Shown here: positions 34,395 through 45,110 of the stretch, in pieces | Numbering within the stretch: position 1 is the first letter of the stretch | How the letters are laid out: every line of letters starts with the position of its first letter | NCBI GenBank assembly: GCA_033977485.1 | Contig: CM066993.1 | Location: 25,844,001 to 25,908,000, forward strand | Direction of reading: 5' to 3' | Source of the DNA: Hydrangea macrophylla | Taxonomy: Eukaryota; Streptophyta; Magnoliopsida; Cornales; Hydrangeaceae | DNA length: 64,000 bases | Translations under genes and position numbers: made by a program | Notes under the pieces: generated by a model | The model's input: only the letters and a program-made list of their open reading frames with translations | What the model was told of the DNA's origin: nothing | Databases searched by the model: none

Positions 34395-35480
34395 ATGACT
34401 CCCATTAGTCCCGGCACTCTCTTTCCATGGATGGACTCTATCTCAGGTATTGACCGACTCAACTTTGAGTCCCACAGATTGACAGACCTCTGTTCTTTTC
34501 GTTATATGGCTCTAGACGAGGACTTACTCCGAGCTACTATCGGATGTTAGGATCCCTCTTTGCATGTCTTTTGGTTCGGCCATGCGGACGTTTGTCCGCT
34601 TTTTGAGGAGTTTAGTGCCATCCTTTTGCTGATTTGATTGTCCCCTAGATATAGGCAGGTACCATCCAAGATCTAGCAGCTCTTCTTCGTATTTCCCATA
34701 GTGCTACCAGCTCTTTTATTCGTGACCGACACATTGATTTCGACTACTTTTTTCCACTTATGCCCCCGTCGAAGATCTGGGTGACGGAGGATATCTGGTC
34801 ATCAGGCATAGTGCCCTTTGTTTGGCTATGCTCTCCCATTTCCTATGTCAATCTTCCACTGACATCCTTATCCCCATTGTTCGCTATGTTCGAGAGATGA
34901 GGAGCATAACCATGATAGTCCTCGGGGAGACTCTACTGTACCTGGACCACGCTCATGCTACCGGAGCCATGCTCTCTTCTAGGGCTCCCCATATTCTTCA
35001 GGTTTGGCTTCTAGAGCATTTAGGTTTGTTCATTCATCCTTCTTACCTAGGGAGATAGCTCCCTTATGACCGTTTAGAGGTTCGTCGCCTATATCATTCT
35101 GCTGATGGTTGGTTCTCTTGGCTCTAGAGCCCCTTTTATGAGGACATTCATTGGATATGCCCCAGATGGATTTACTGCTCAGTCACGGTATGACTCCCCG
35201 GCCATTCTGGGGTTTGGCTACCAGGTTTGTGCACTACCAATTTTTATGTTCCCGGCTAGGTGGTCTGCCAGTTCTGGCTGCTTTAAGATGTTCCGAATGC
35301 TATTACTGCAGATTGTTTTAGGAGTTCCGCCCTACACCCTTCTACCATGAGCCTCTTTGCTAAGGCTTGGCATGACAGAGTGTCGGCTCCCTTCCCGAGG
35401 GTTCCAGCTTTAGTTGTTCCTACTGCCGAGTACCTCTTCGAGATTCAGACTTTGGTTAGGAAATAGCTTTACGACTAGAT
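34395..35480 (+). pseudogene. DUF7745-like plant gene copy, disrupted
   Basis: The ATG at 34395 begins MTPISPGTLFPWMDSISGID. Family-like words follow: MALDEDLLRATIG, DPSLHVFWFGHADVCPLFEE, then in a second frame SSFIRDRHIDFDYFFPLMPP, and MIVLGETLLYLDHAHATGAM with HILQVWLLEHLGLFIHP (34870-35040). The tail near 35400-35465 (VPTAEYLFEIQTLVRK) looks like the usual C-terminal region. I assign DUF7745 from memory of such proteins; its function is unknown to me. At least six stops and three frame changes break it. No intron is evident. It lies in tandem with PMD and antisense to element G. It could be a divergent PMD relative. Confidence 0.55.
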
Positions 35481-35841
35481 AGTCATAAGAAAAAGGAAAC
35501 AACCACAAGATTTCATTTTCAAAAAGCTTTGACAAATCTTGCTTACTCTTACTGCACTTTATTTGAATCATGTAATGCATTTAATTTTTCAAAGACTTAT
35601 GCTTGTATTTTGAAAATGTCCTAATCATGTTAAATCATAGTTTTGCACTCTTCCAATCTTTTCAGTTCATGAAAATTTTCCTCTTAATGTCTCTTTTACC
35701 TTTTATTACTTTGCTTTGAGTCTTGCTTCAGAGCTTTAATCATTCTATACCAAGAATCCTCATTTGCTTCCACACAATGCATATTTTGATAGCCAGTAGA
35801 TCCAGAAATGGGTTTAGATATTATCTGGGTTCTTCGGATTA
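35481..35841. other. 3' flank of the DUF7745-like gene
   Basis: A/T-rich, no coding or repeat content recognised. It ends where the structured 3' boxes of element G begin. Confidence 0.3.
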
Positions 35842-35867
35842 GCAAACGAAGTTTGCCCCTAGTTTGG
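35842..35867 (-). other. PPT-like hairpin of element G
   Basis: Element sense: CCAAACTAGGGGCAAAC, loop TTC, GTTTGC. A purine tract like the real PPT is joined to a six-base-pair hairpin (GCAAAC/GTTTGC). Related copies lie in F (46262-46336) and four in D (63380-63588). Confidence 0.65.
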
Positions 35868-35935
35868 CATAGAGAAACTGAAGATATTGGATTTTATGAA
35901 GAGTTCGGTTTAATTTGGACCGAGGGCATTGAGAG

Positions 35936-36080
35936 CCCGCCTACTTATTCCCGATGGGTATCAAGTCTGTAGTAGTTCAACCAAGGCTAGAAGGAAAGTG
36001 CCTTTCAGGCAAAATTTTATGACCGAACTAAGTAGGTTGCCTACGTATCTCCTCGCGAGAATTAGGTCAAGCGTAGTTCA
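35936..36080 (-). other. Two hairpin boxes just after the integrase stop of element G
   Basis: Copy 36037-36080: outer arms CTACG/CGTAG, inner stem TCTC/GAGA instead of TCCC/GGGA, a paired change. Copy 35936-35979: outer arms CTACT/AGTAG instead of CTACG/CGTAG, again a paired change, with inner CCC/GGG. In element sense each box is followed by a conserved TTCGGTCA or CTCGGTCCAAA word. The first box lies about 30 bp after the integrase stop codon. Confidence 0.75.
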
Positions 36081-36110
36081 TCAAGGTATGAGGTTTCAAA
36101 TAACGATGTT

Positions 36111-37260
36111 TCAAGAAAAATATTTCTTGAGGCGATTGAGGTTGATTGGTTGTTTAAATTCAATCCCATCAAGGTCCATAAGATAGGCTGCCGCTCCGGA
36201 GAGAAGTGTCTTAATGATGTATGGTCCGACCCAGTTGGGTTTGAATTTTTCTCTAGGGTCACAAACGGGCGCTTTAAGCTCTTTGAGGACCAGGTCACCC
36301 TCAGCAAGCTTCCTTGGGCAAACCTTTTTGTTGAAATCACGAGGTATCCTTTTCTGATAACCCCGAGTATGGTTTATTGCCGCCAACCTCTTTTCATCAA
36401 GTAACATCAACTCTTCATATCTCCCTCGTAGCCAATCAAGTTTGGTTACTTCACACTCTGCCAAAACTCTCAAAGAGGGCATTTTGACCTCAAGCGAAAG
36501 AACGACTTCTATCCCATAGACTAACGAGTACGGCGTGGTCCCTGTTAAAGTTCTCATAGAAGTCCGGTACCCCCATAATGCAAATGGTAGTTTTTCATGT
36601 GAATCCCTATATGTGTTTGTCATTTTACTAGTATTGCCTTTACATTCTTATTAGCTATTTCTACTGCTCCATTATTTGAGGCCTACATGGCGAAGATTGA
36701 TGATGGGTGATCCTATACTTCTCTAAGAGCGCGATGACTTCTCCTTGAAAATGGCTACCATAATCAGAAATGAACTCATTTGGAACCCCATATCTGCAGA
36801 TTATATTTTTTTACTAAAACTTAACACGTCCTTAGCTTTCAAGGTTGCATATGACGCTACTTCGACCCAATTGGTAAAATAATCTATCGCCATAACTATG
36901 TACCAGTGTCTGTTGGAGGCCTTTGAACCACTTCACCAATAATATCAATACCCCATATAGAGAACGACCAATGAGTGGTCATGCTATAAAGTTGGGAAGG
37001 TGGGGTATGCATAAAATTTGCATGAATTTGGCACTTATGGCATTTCCTAACATACTCACAACAATCCTTATACAAGGTCGTCCAATAGTATCCTTGTCGA
37101 ATTATCTTTTTGGCTAACATGTGTCCGCTCATGTGGGGTCCATAAACCCCTTCATGTATTTCTTCCATTATCCTTCTAGCTTCTTTCCCATACAAACATT
37201 CTAGATTATAACCAGTATAAGACTTCTTCCACAATTTTCCCGCGTAGATTACAAACTGAG
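36111..37260 (-). pseudogene. pol: Integrase pseudogene of element G
   Basis: The enzyme would insert element DNA into the genome. The zinc-binding HHCC region is intact in one frame (HEGVYGPHMSGHMLAKK, then CCEYVRKCHKCQ, 37190-37070). The catalytic core is readable across breaks: first aspartate in WGIDIIG, second in FISDYGSHFQGEV, glutamate in NGAVEIANKN, so the D-D-E triad persists. The C-terminal part (36623-36111) includes LPFALWGYRTS, TPYSLVYGIEVVL, FKPNWVGPYIIK and the end LNRLKKYFS before a stop. Frameshifts and stops lie between about 36900 and 36620. It follows RNase H on the same strand. Confidence 0.85.
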
Positions 37261-37282
37261 TAGAAAACCTCCGAATCGCCTT

Positions 37283-38074
37283 TTAATCCTTTTTTGAAGC
37301 CCCCTTGGGGTATTCCCCCTTTTCAATAAAGCTCCAAGCATGCACATGCCATGGCACTTCTACCTCTTCTCCTTCTTCAATGGTTGCAATCATCTCAAAT
37401 GAGGGTCGGGTTCTCTCTTCTGTGGATAGAGGAATCATGGTAACTCCTATAGGGATTTGGATCATTGAGGCCAAGGTTGCTAAGGAATCGGCTAGTTGAT
37501 TTTCTTCACGGGGAATGTAGTAAAATGAGATTCTTCGAAATTGCACTTTCAAGCTTACCAGATATTCATGGTAAGGTCTCAACTTCTCATGTTTTATTCT
37601 CCAGTTCCCTCTCACTTACGATATTATCAAATTAGAATCTCTAAAAACATCAATTTCCTTAATTTTTAGGGCCAAGGATGCTTCCATCCCAATTATACAT
37701 GCTTTGTATTCTGCTGTATTATTTGTGGATTGTATTTAAGCTTGACGGCTAACGGGGTGGGGGCTCCACTCGGTGATATAAGGATGATTCTGACTCCATA
37801 ACCTATCTGATTGGCGACTCCATCCAAATACATTCTCCATAAATCGTCTTTCACCTCCATTACCCCCTCATTAGGGAATTTAAACTCTCCTTTCTCCTCG
37901 GTTTCTATAGAAAGGTCAGCTAGGTATTCGGAAATGGCTCTCCCTTTGATAGATTTTGAAGTGACATATCTTATATCAAATTCGACTAGCATCACGGTCC
38001 ACCGAGAAATCCTACGGGTTAGGACGGGTTTTTTGAATAAGTATTTGAATGGGTCCATTCGGGCTATCAGGGTC
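37283..38074 (-). pseudogene. pol: RNase H region of pol, element G
   Basis: The segment starts inside the RT-RNase H connection with LIARMDPFKYLFKKPVLTRR and RWTVMLVEFDIRYVTSKSIK. It continues with the RNase H start WRMYLDGVANQIGYGV (first catalytic aspartate in YLDG) and NTAEYKACIIGMEASLALK (catalytic glutamate), then VFRDSNLIIS. The linker to integrase has LRPYHEYLVSLKVQFRRISF and REENQLADSLATLASM. Frames change near 37740 and a stop lies near 37617. The upstream end at 38074 is where element F inserted. Confidence 0.8.
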
Positions 38075-41000
38075 TGTAAATACCCCAATTTTGACCAAAT
38101 GTCAAATCCAGGGATTGGTTACCTGCAGAAGACCGATGATGACAAAGATCGGTAAAATTGGAAGGCTTCCTAGAAAACTTAAGTTCTTCAAAGATTCTTC
38201 GAAACAAAATTAAAAAAATAAATAAATAAAATAAAGTAACAGAGAGAGAGAGTGAAATTGGGTACTCGGGGGGAAACCCGAATGTTGAAGAACATGTGAG
38301 AAAATCAGTCTGAAATCTTTTATTCAAAAAAAGGTTTTCAAAAGAAAAGGAAGAAAAGAAGTTTTCAAAAGAAAAGAAAAAAGAAAAGAACAGAAAAAAG
38401 AAAGAAATAAAAAATATGCCACGCATATAGGTGTATCTTAATGAAGGACACTACATATATAAGTATATTAGTATATACTTTGCTAATAATTAAGATTGTG
38501 GTAATGTATATTTTGAAAATTAAAAGAAGGGCAAAATTTTGTAAGCCCCGGCACGCGGGAAAGCCTGCGGCACTCAATGAGTGCCGCCCGGCATTCAATG
38601 AGTGCCTCCCGGCCTTCAGTGAGTGCCGCCCGACATTCACTGAGTGCCGCCCGACATTCAGTGAATGCCGCCGGCAACCATCGAGTGTCGCTAGTTGTAA
38701 CAGACTGCTTTTCTCACATATTCTAGAAGAAAACTTTGCACAAGGGTTTCCACCCGAATTTACCCATTTAACCTTAATGTGTTGGTCTATATAAACAGGC
38801 CTTCATCTTCTTTATGGGGACTTTTTACTCTTACTTTTAAAAAATTTCGCTAGAGAGAGATATAATAGACAGAGAATTGGAAGAAGAATTGAAGAATTTT
38901 GAGAAAAACTTGAAGATACTTGGAAGCATTTCACACGGAATAGAAGAAATCTTTGAGGTCTTGGAGGTAACCTCTCAATCACTTAGTAGAATTAGGAGAT
39001 CTCAATCACAAGTTCATAGTTCTAGGAAATTTTACACATTTTCAAAACCTCTCTTCCTACCCTATTTCATCACACACCACTTAGAGCTTGGGATTGAATT
39101 TCATAATGTTTCATGAATTTGGATCCAAAATAGAGCTTTGGATTCATGAATAAAAGAGTTTGACTTGAAAACTTAAAATAACATTTTGATTTCCTTTATT
39201 TTGTTTATATTCTTCTCAAGAAATCTGTGAGATCTTCAATATCTCATTAGATTTCTTTGAGTTTGATCCTCTAATTCCCTATGATCTTATGATTTATATC
39301 GGGATTAAAGTGGATTATGATCATCTCTACATGTGGTTTGTTGAAATTAAGTTTTGGCTCATGGTTTGAAATCTCCTCACTAAAATCTTACGGAATTCAT
39401 GCTATATTCCATAGAGGTTTATGTAGTTGGGATGTCATTTGTCTCCAAGGACCATTACCTTGGTAGGAGGAATAATAATATCACTCTATATTCTCCAAGG
39501 ACCATTAATTTGAGAGGAGAATATGTTTTATGGATCTATATTCCTCAAGGATCATACATTTGAGAGAAGAATTGGATGTAGATTTTCATTTAAAATAAGT
39601 AAGACCTTAGGATTCTCTTGCTAGATCTCCAATTATGTGATCTATGATAGGAATCCATCAAGGTTAAATCTAGGGGTTTCTCCCTATTTCATCATTTGTC
39701 CCATTAATCATAATCAAACTTGATTCTAGTCCTTTCTAGGATCATGGATCAAGTTGGTTTTAAACTATGAACATCAATTTAACAAAGGTGTAGTGAATCC
39801 ATAAACCAATCGTGATCAAAGATTTTTTATAGGATCATGGTTCATTGGAATTGGATGTGACCAATTGGAGGATGTTCATTACCCATTTAAGTACCTCTAT
39901 GATTTTTGTTTTGATGAAATTCCATGCCTAAGATGGTTTGGTCTTATGATTTCAAAACATTCAACTCTCTGTCCAAAATTTCATAAATCAGAACCTTAAC
40001 GGATTTTCCCGGGTCCCTAATAATTTTTTCTAAGTACCTTAATGTGTTACCCTTAAAAAGATCTAAGCGTTTCTCATTCTTCTACTATTTTTAGAAAATC
40101 GTACAAGATCTCTGGACAGAGAGTTGCAGATTCCTGAGTGATGTCTAGTGTTTTCCATATTCCCAGAGATCTAACCGCTCAAACCTTGATTTTCTTTTTG
40201 GGTTATAAACTAGAATCACAGAGGCATATCATATTCAACAATCATTAAGATCCAACCGTTGAAAGTATGGTTTTTCTACTTTTTTAAAATTTGGTCTGCT
40301 CTCTTTAATTTAGGAAAAACAGTCACTGTTACGTTTATTCTCATTGATTTTAATTTAGATGGTTCCCTAATGTCTTGGGACCCAAATCATGTTTTGAATA
40401 ATGACAATTTAGATTAAATCCAGAGGCTAAGTGATCCAAATTAGTGAATAAATCCATGTCTTATCCTTGTTTATATTCATTCATGTACATTAATGCTTAT
40501 AATTAGAACTAGTTATTGGATAAAGTTGGATTTCATGCTTGCTAGATCTAAGCTAGAGAATTAGGATTGATTGTTTGATATCATATTAATATGTGAAGCA
40601 TGTGGACTAATCTTTGTTTTGTAGCGCATTTGAGGTATAATTTGTCATCTCTTCTCTAGTCTATTTCATTTGTTGATTTTTTTGATTTTCGACTCCATGC
40701 GCGACACCTTAGTCTAGGTCTTGCCTTATGTGTTTATATGCGTTAGAGACCTTTTCTTAGGTTTATTTTATATGTATGCATTGCATGTTTAAATTCGCAG
40801 CTGGATCCCGGGTAAGTTTCGTAGTTCCCTATTTGCACATCATCTTGCTTACTATTTGAACTATGTGGCTTATGAATGATATTTTGTCGTTAGCAATCTT
40901 GCACCCTTTTCAACATGCTTGTATAATGTATTATTTATATATATGTATTAGTTGAGGGCACACTTAGATTATTGATTCGATTAAAAAGGATGATGAGTAG

Positions 41001-41230
41001 AGGCCTATCACGAGATAGGATGAAAGGGGGTGTTTTAGTCCGTCGGGCTCCTTCCCCTTTTATTCCATAATCCCCGGACCCAGATTATCTTTGGTTTCGC
41101 AAAAGATCAATTTGCTTTCAAAATGGTTTCTTAATTTTCCTAAAAAATTAAGTGGCGACTCTTTGATTTTGAATTTGGAATTTGAAAAATGTTTTAAAAA
41201 CAAAAGTTGGCCCAAATGCCGGTATCCACA
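38075..41230 (+). repeat. 5' LTR of element F (3,156 bp)
   Basis: It begins TGTAAATACCCCAATTTTGACC and ends GGTATCCACA, three bases before the PBS. The first 345 bp are nearly identical to 48815-49166, which proves the LTR pair. The 3' half is alignable with LTR B. Confidence 0.9.
38553..38795 (+). promoter_or_regulatory. U3 promoter of LTR F: five tandem GGCACTCA/TGAGTGCC dyads and TATA box
   Basis: Within 38568-38695 a unit of about 24 bp is repeated: GCGGCACTCAATGAGTGCCG, CGGCATTCAATGAGTGCC, GGCCTTCAGTGAGTGCCG, CGACATTCACTGAGTGCCG, CGACATTCAGTGAATGCCG. Each is an imperfect palindrome. A TATATAAA box lies at 38788-38795, about 95 bp downstream. Confidence 0.75.
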
Positions 41231-41233
41231 ATC

Positions 41234-41259
41234 TGGCGACTCCACTGTGGATCGAACCC
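41234..41259 (+). other. Primer-binding site of element F, extended
   Basis: TGGCGACTCCACTGTGGA followed by TCGAACCC. The complement gives GGGTTCGATCC, then the acceptor stem and CCA, so about 26 bases match the 3' end of a tRNA including the T-arm. From memory this fits plant tRNA-Arg, the primer reported for Ogre elements. Confidence 0.75.
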
Positions 41260-42520
41260 AGAATCTCTGATTTCGCAGACCAGAATTTCTGATTTTGGGT
41301 TCACTCGAGGATTAGACTTGAAAGCATCCTTTTAATCGAATTGATTAATTTTTGTGTGCCCGTTGCATGGCACTTGCATGTCTCGCAAGTCGATTGTACG
41401 GAACTATGACCTTGGAGACTCGGGGCAACCCGGTCGGCCAAGCCATCATAGGGCCGTGTAATCACCCTTGATCTCGTACCATGTTTTGGTATATGAAGCA
41501 TCCTATCGGGTGTGTGTCAAGGGTCCCTCATTTGACCAAAACCCGGCCTTTGCATGGTAGCTTCCATAGAACCTTTCGATCTTAGGAAATTAATTCTTGA
41601 TTAGGATTATGTGCTAGGGAGTTTTGTACACCCGAAAGGGATTATTTGAGATGATGATGATGCTTGCTTGATAAAAGATGTGTAACCCTTTAATAACCTT
41701 TTAGTAATTCCTTCCCATATCCCACGACATTTGGGAATATGCTGAATCTTGATTATTAGATTACATCTCTTATATCTTGTTAGCAAAGCATCATTGACCT
41801 TGTATGCATCCGAATTCATGAAGAGTACGATAACAATCCAATCATGTGATCCTCCTACCCAAAGAATTTTAAATACGTCTTTGGAAGCAAATAGACATTT
41901 GCTATCTTTATTCCAAGGTATTCAATCGCTCTTTCAAAAATCTTTGGAGTTCACTTTTTGATTAAAATCTCAGGTCAACCATCTTTGAAGGATGAACCCA
42001 AAATTTTGAAAAGTTTCACCAACTAAAGAAACGCTTTTTAAAGCAAAATTTTGACCCAATCACCTTTTGGTTGAGGAATATAATAAAAAATTCCTAAGAA
42101 TTATATTTGAGAGATCTCCCCAATTAAAGAAATGCTTTTCAAATGAATTTGAAAGAAAAATTTCAACCCAATCATCTTTTGTTCAGAAATGTTGCCTTCA
42201 AAGGAAAGCTCCTTTAAGAATTTTGAAAGATCCCATCATCTAGGGAAATGATTGTCAAATGAATTTAAAAAATGTTCAAATTTTGAAGGGGTTAAAGAGG
42301 ATCACAATGGAAGGAGAAATTAGCGCACTCAACATGGATGAGGATTTTATGTGCTTATGTGTTTATATGCTAAGACTAGGATTTTCTTTTCTTTGGCATA
42401 TAGAATAGGCATACACATACACATACATCGCATCCGCATCACATATGAGCCATTCATAAGAATTTTACCAAGCATTTTCAAAATAAATAAAGTTGTTTGA
42501 AAATTGATTAAAAATAAAAA
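41260..42520 (+). other. Non-coding leader of element F
   Basis: Collinear with the leader of B. Between about 41900 and 42280 a unit of about 80-110 bp containing AAGAAACGCTTTT and CAACCCAATCATCTTTTG is repeated three times with strong divergence. No long open frame is present. Confidence 0.5.
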
Positions 42521-43957
42521 GTGGTTGTAGGCAAGATAGTATTGAACGCCAGGACAGTTTGGGTCAGGGATTCGAGTGCAAGGTTAGTACGAAGAGAGCC
42601 AGAGTCAGAAAGAGAAGTGGATCACGAACAACATGCTGCAGAAATAGCACAGTTGAAAGAGAGAATGGACCAAATGATGGCCATATTGGAAACACTGACC
42701 CGTCGAAGGCCTGTAGTTGATCCACCGATAATCGACCCTCCTCCTCCACCTTTTCGGAGTATAGAAGATGAATGGTTTGAGGATTCAGAACCACTTAGAG
42801 CTGATATACCCAGGGCAGAGAGAGAGAAAATTGAGAGAGCTAAGAAAGAGTGTATCGAGATGATGGAGAAGGTGGAAAAGCTAGAGAAAGTTGTCCACAA
42901 GTCCAATGGGGTTGATAGTTATCTGCTAGAGCTAGAGGGTTTGTTTGAGGGAGCTCAAGAAAAATTGCCAGCCGGTTTCAAGATGCCTGAGATCGATAAG
43001 TTTGATGGTTTTGGCAACCCCAGAAACCACATGAGGATGTGCATCGGGGCCTTTCAACCATGTGGCCTGAGTCCTGCCATGATGGCCATGCTGTTTCAAC
43101 AAACTTTGACTGGGGCAGCTTTATCCTGGTATTTCACATTAGAGCCAAGCAAAAGTCGCATATGGGAGGAAGTGGTGAAAGCCTTTGTCACCCAATATGA
43201 ATACAACCAAGAACTTGATGTAACTCTGAGGGATCTGGAAACAACCATGCAAGAGAATAGAGAGGCATTTGCTGAATTCTTTGCGCGATGGAGGGGGAAA
43301 GCTGCAAAAATGACCCAACGGCCATCACAGAAGGAACAGATACGGATTGTAATCAAGAACCTGCAGTGTGTTTACCAGGAGAAACTAATGTATCAATGTA
43401 TTCATACATTTGCTGAGTTGTTTGAAATTGGGACAAGGATAGAAGACGCCATTAAAGACGGAAAGATCAAAAGAGAAGATTCTCAAGGGCACTGCCCTAG
43501 AAGACCATTTTATGGGGGGAATGCTGGAAATCAGGTGGTAACTGATGTTAATGTTCTAAGCCAGTCGAAAGAAGGGCAGAATTTTTCAAGAAAAGGGGGT
43601 GCGTCGAGACCAAAGTTGGAAGGACAGCTTCATCGCTTCACGAATTTAGGGGTTTCTCTAACTACCGTTCTCAAGCGATTAAAGGAAAAAGGATATCTCA
43701 AGCCTCTAGATCCAAAACCAATGCCTAATCCACTTCCACCAGGCTTCAATACAAGCCTCTATTATGAATTTCACCAAGCTCATGGCCATATAACTGACCA
43801 ATGTATGAGGTTAAGGCATGAAGTACAAGATTTGATCGATAATAAGACCATTTCCCCTTCGCCTGCAGCTCGATCGCATGTGACCCGAAATCCGCTCCCT
43901 AATCATCATGCTGTAACGCATGTGTTGGGATGGACGTCTTTGATCCATCTGTGTTGA
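42521..43957 (+). CDS. gag: Gag of element F, 478 aa, intact frame
   Basis: Capsid-like protein, expected to form cytoplasmic particles holding element RNA. Residues 28-62 and 95-128 are charged, coiled-coil-like stretches around a proline-rich hinge (DPPIIDPPPPPF). The capsid core is residues 155-275: MPEIDKFDGFGNPRNHMRM, FQQTLTGAALSWYFTLEPSK, FARWRGKAAKM. A zinc-knuckle-like motif at residues 415-428 reads YEFHQAHGHITDQC; the first cysteine is a tyrosine in this copy. The last residues after NHHAVT (466) are out of frame compared with C; the true frame continues in the overlapping acidic ORF at 43930, so one frameshift near 43920 separates them. This is the only gag in the window free of internal stops. 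The ATG at 42521 is the first in frame; the true start may differ. Confidence 0.85.
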   Translation: MVVGKIVLNARTVWVRDSSARLVRREPESEREVDHEQHAAEIAQLKERMDQMMAILETLTRRRPVVDPPIIDPPPPPFRSIEDEWFEDSEPLRADIPRAEREKIERAKKECIEMMEKVEKLEKVVHKSNGVDSYLLELEGLFEGAQEKLPAGFKMPEIDKFDGFGNPRNHMRMCIGAFQPCGLSPAMMAMLFQQTLTGAALSWYFTLEPSKSRIWEEVVKAFVTQYEYNQELDVTLRDLETTMQENREAFAEFFARWRGKAAKMTQRPSQKEQIRIVIKNLQCVYQEKLMYQCIHTFAELFEIGTRIEDAIKDGKIKREDSQGHCPRRPFYGGNAGNQVVTDVNVLSQSKEGQNFSRKGGASRPKLEGQLHRFTNLGVSLTTVLKRLKEKGYLKPLDPKPMPNPLPPGFNTSLYYEFHQAHGHITDQCMRLRHEVQDLIDNKTISPSPAARSHVTRNPLPNHHAVTHVLGWTSLIHLC

Positions 43958-44718
43958 TCGTACCAGTAGGACAAGCTACCAAAGCTTATAAACTCCCAGA
44001 AGATCAGAAGATATGCCTTATAGTAGTCGAGGAAGAGGATTGGCTGATAGGAGGAGAAGAAGAACAAGCATTTGAGGAAGATATGGACAATGAAATCATC
44101 CAAATTGATTGGTGGGATCCAAACAATCCTACTGATAACTCCACTTGGGAGGAGGAGGTGTACAGTGACACAGATGGTCTGTGGTCTGAAGGAGAAGAAG
44201 AGGGAAATGCTAAAGAAGTGGTCAATCATGCTGAGCTACATGGGTTAGATGGGAATGATTTGAAAAAACGGAAAGAGAATGATCTTGGAGAAAATAAAGA
44301 AGAAGGTCAGGCGTCGCATAAATACTTCATTAAGAAAGGAGGAGATTTCCTCTACTGCGGCATTCCGGAGCCATGGGTGAACTGCAAAGATAAATACTTG
44401 GAGTAAGGGTTTGAGATCTCTTTCTTACATGAATTCGCTGACTATGAAGATCCATACCTACAAGCGCCTACAAAACTAATTTCTGTCCAAGATTGGATTT
44501 GTGCACTGAATGGTCTCGCTATGAGGAACCTTTTTAATGAAGAAGTCAGTAACACTGAGGAGAGCGGTCCAAAGAAGATCATAGAAGTGAAGATTGGGAA
44601 AGAACAGATGAGAGAAATACTGAAGGAAGAGGTCAAGGGAAATAAAGCAAGGAAGGAGAAGACAAAAAATGGAGGAGAGACAGAACTAGGAGGTTTCCCA
44701 ATAGGTCCTCGAGTCTAG
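43930..44718 (+). pseudogene. Acidic linker ORF of element F, lacking the protease
   Basis: From 43930 the frame reads MDVFDPSVLIVPVGQ, then a glutamate-rich linker with DWWDPNNPTDNSTWEEEV, runs unbroken through LHGLDGNDLKKRKEND and reaches IKKGGDFLYCGIPEPW before a TAG at about 44404. In element C the same two landmarks are separated by a protease (DNG motif) and a G-patch-like segment totalling about 1.5 kb. Here both are missing yet the frame is kept. After the TAG the frame goes on to about 44718 (GFEISFLHEFADYEDPYLQA, LFNEEVSNTEESG). Confidence 0.65.
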
Positions 44719-45110
44719 TGATAGAATTTCCCCTACCCCGGAAGTTTGTAATTGCCAATATGAGCCAAGTTTTTTAAATTTCTGCTATCAATGAAAATGT
44801 GATTGATTTTGCTTGCATGGTTACGCTTAATAACTGTGAAAAAGCAAATTAACCTTCATGCAAAATCATTGAGGAAACCTTGGCATTTGACTTAGAAAAT
44901 GAAGAAGATTCTCAAAGTGATTCTTTCCATATTTCACTCAATAAAGATAAAAGTATAAAATTGATCTCATTGCTAAAAGAATACGAGGATGCCTTCCATG
45001 GTCCTATGATGATGTGCCAGAATGAATTCAGAAATTATCCCGCATCCCTCCCCTTTATACCAAGCCTAAAAGGTGGGCTCACAGTCCAAAGCCATGAACT
45101 TGGTCCTTAA
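44719..45110 (+). pseudogene. pol: Pre-RT remnant of element F
   Basis: The segment ISLLKEYEDAFHGP (near 44965-45005) matches INLLKEFKDVFAWSYED just before the RT of C. About 20 codons later the similarity is lost, and the frame ends at 45107 with unrelated residues. RT, RNase H and integrase should follow but the sequence goes straight to the 3' region, so the pol deletion breakpoint lies at about 45010-45110. Confidence 0.6.

Larger units (their letters stand above)
26869..38074 (-). mobile_element. Element G: Tat/Ogre-like retrotransposon carrying two antisense genes
   Basis: Read on the minus strand: RNase H (38074-37283), integrase (37260-36111), hairpin boxes (36080-35936), a PPT-like hairpin (35867-35842), then about 6 kb holding two genes on the opposite strand (DUF7745-like and PMD). 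Tandem arrays (29665-27735), a hairpin box (27502-27457), a two-stem hairpin with the PPT (27386-27331) and a fragment of 3' LTR (27330-26869) follow. The same 3' order, without the antisense genes, is seen in elements F and D. The upstream half of pol is cut at 38075 by the insertion of F. Gag, protease and 5' LTR are not in the window. Confidence 0.65.

Noticed and set aside
42564..42906. Serine-rich minus-strand frames
   Set aside because: Shadows of the intact gag of element F.
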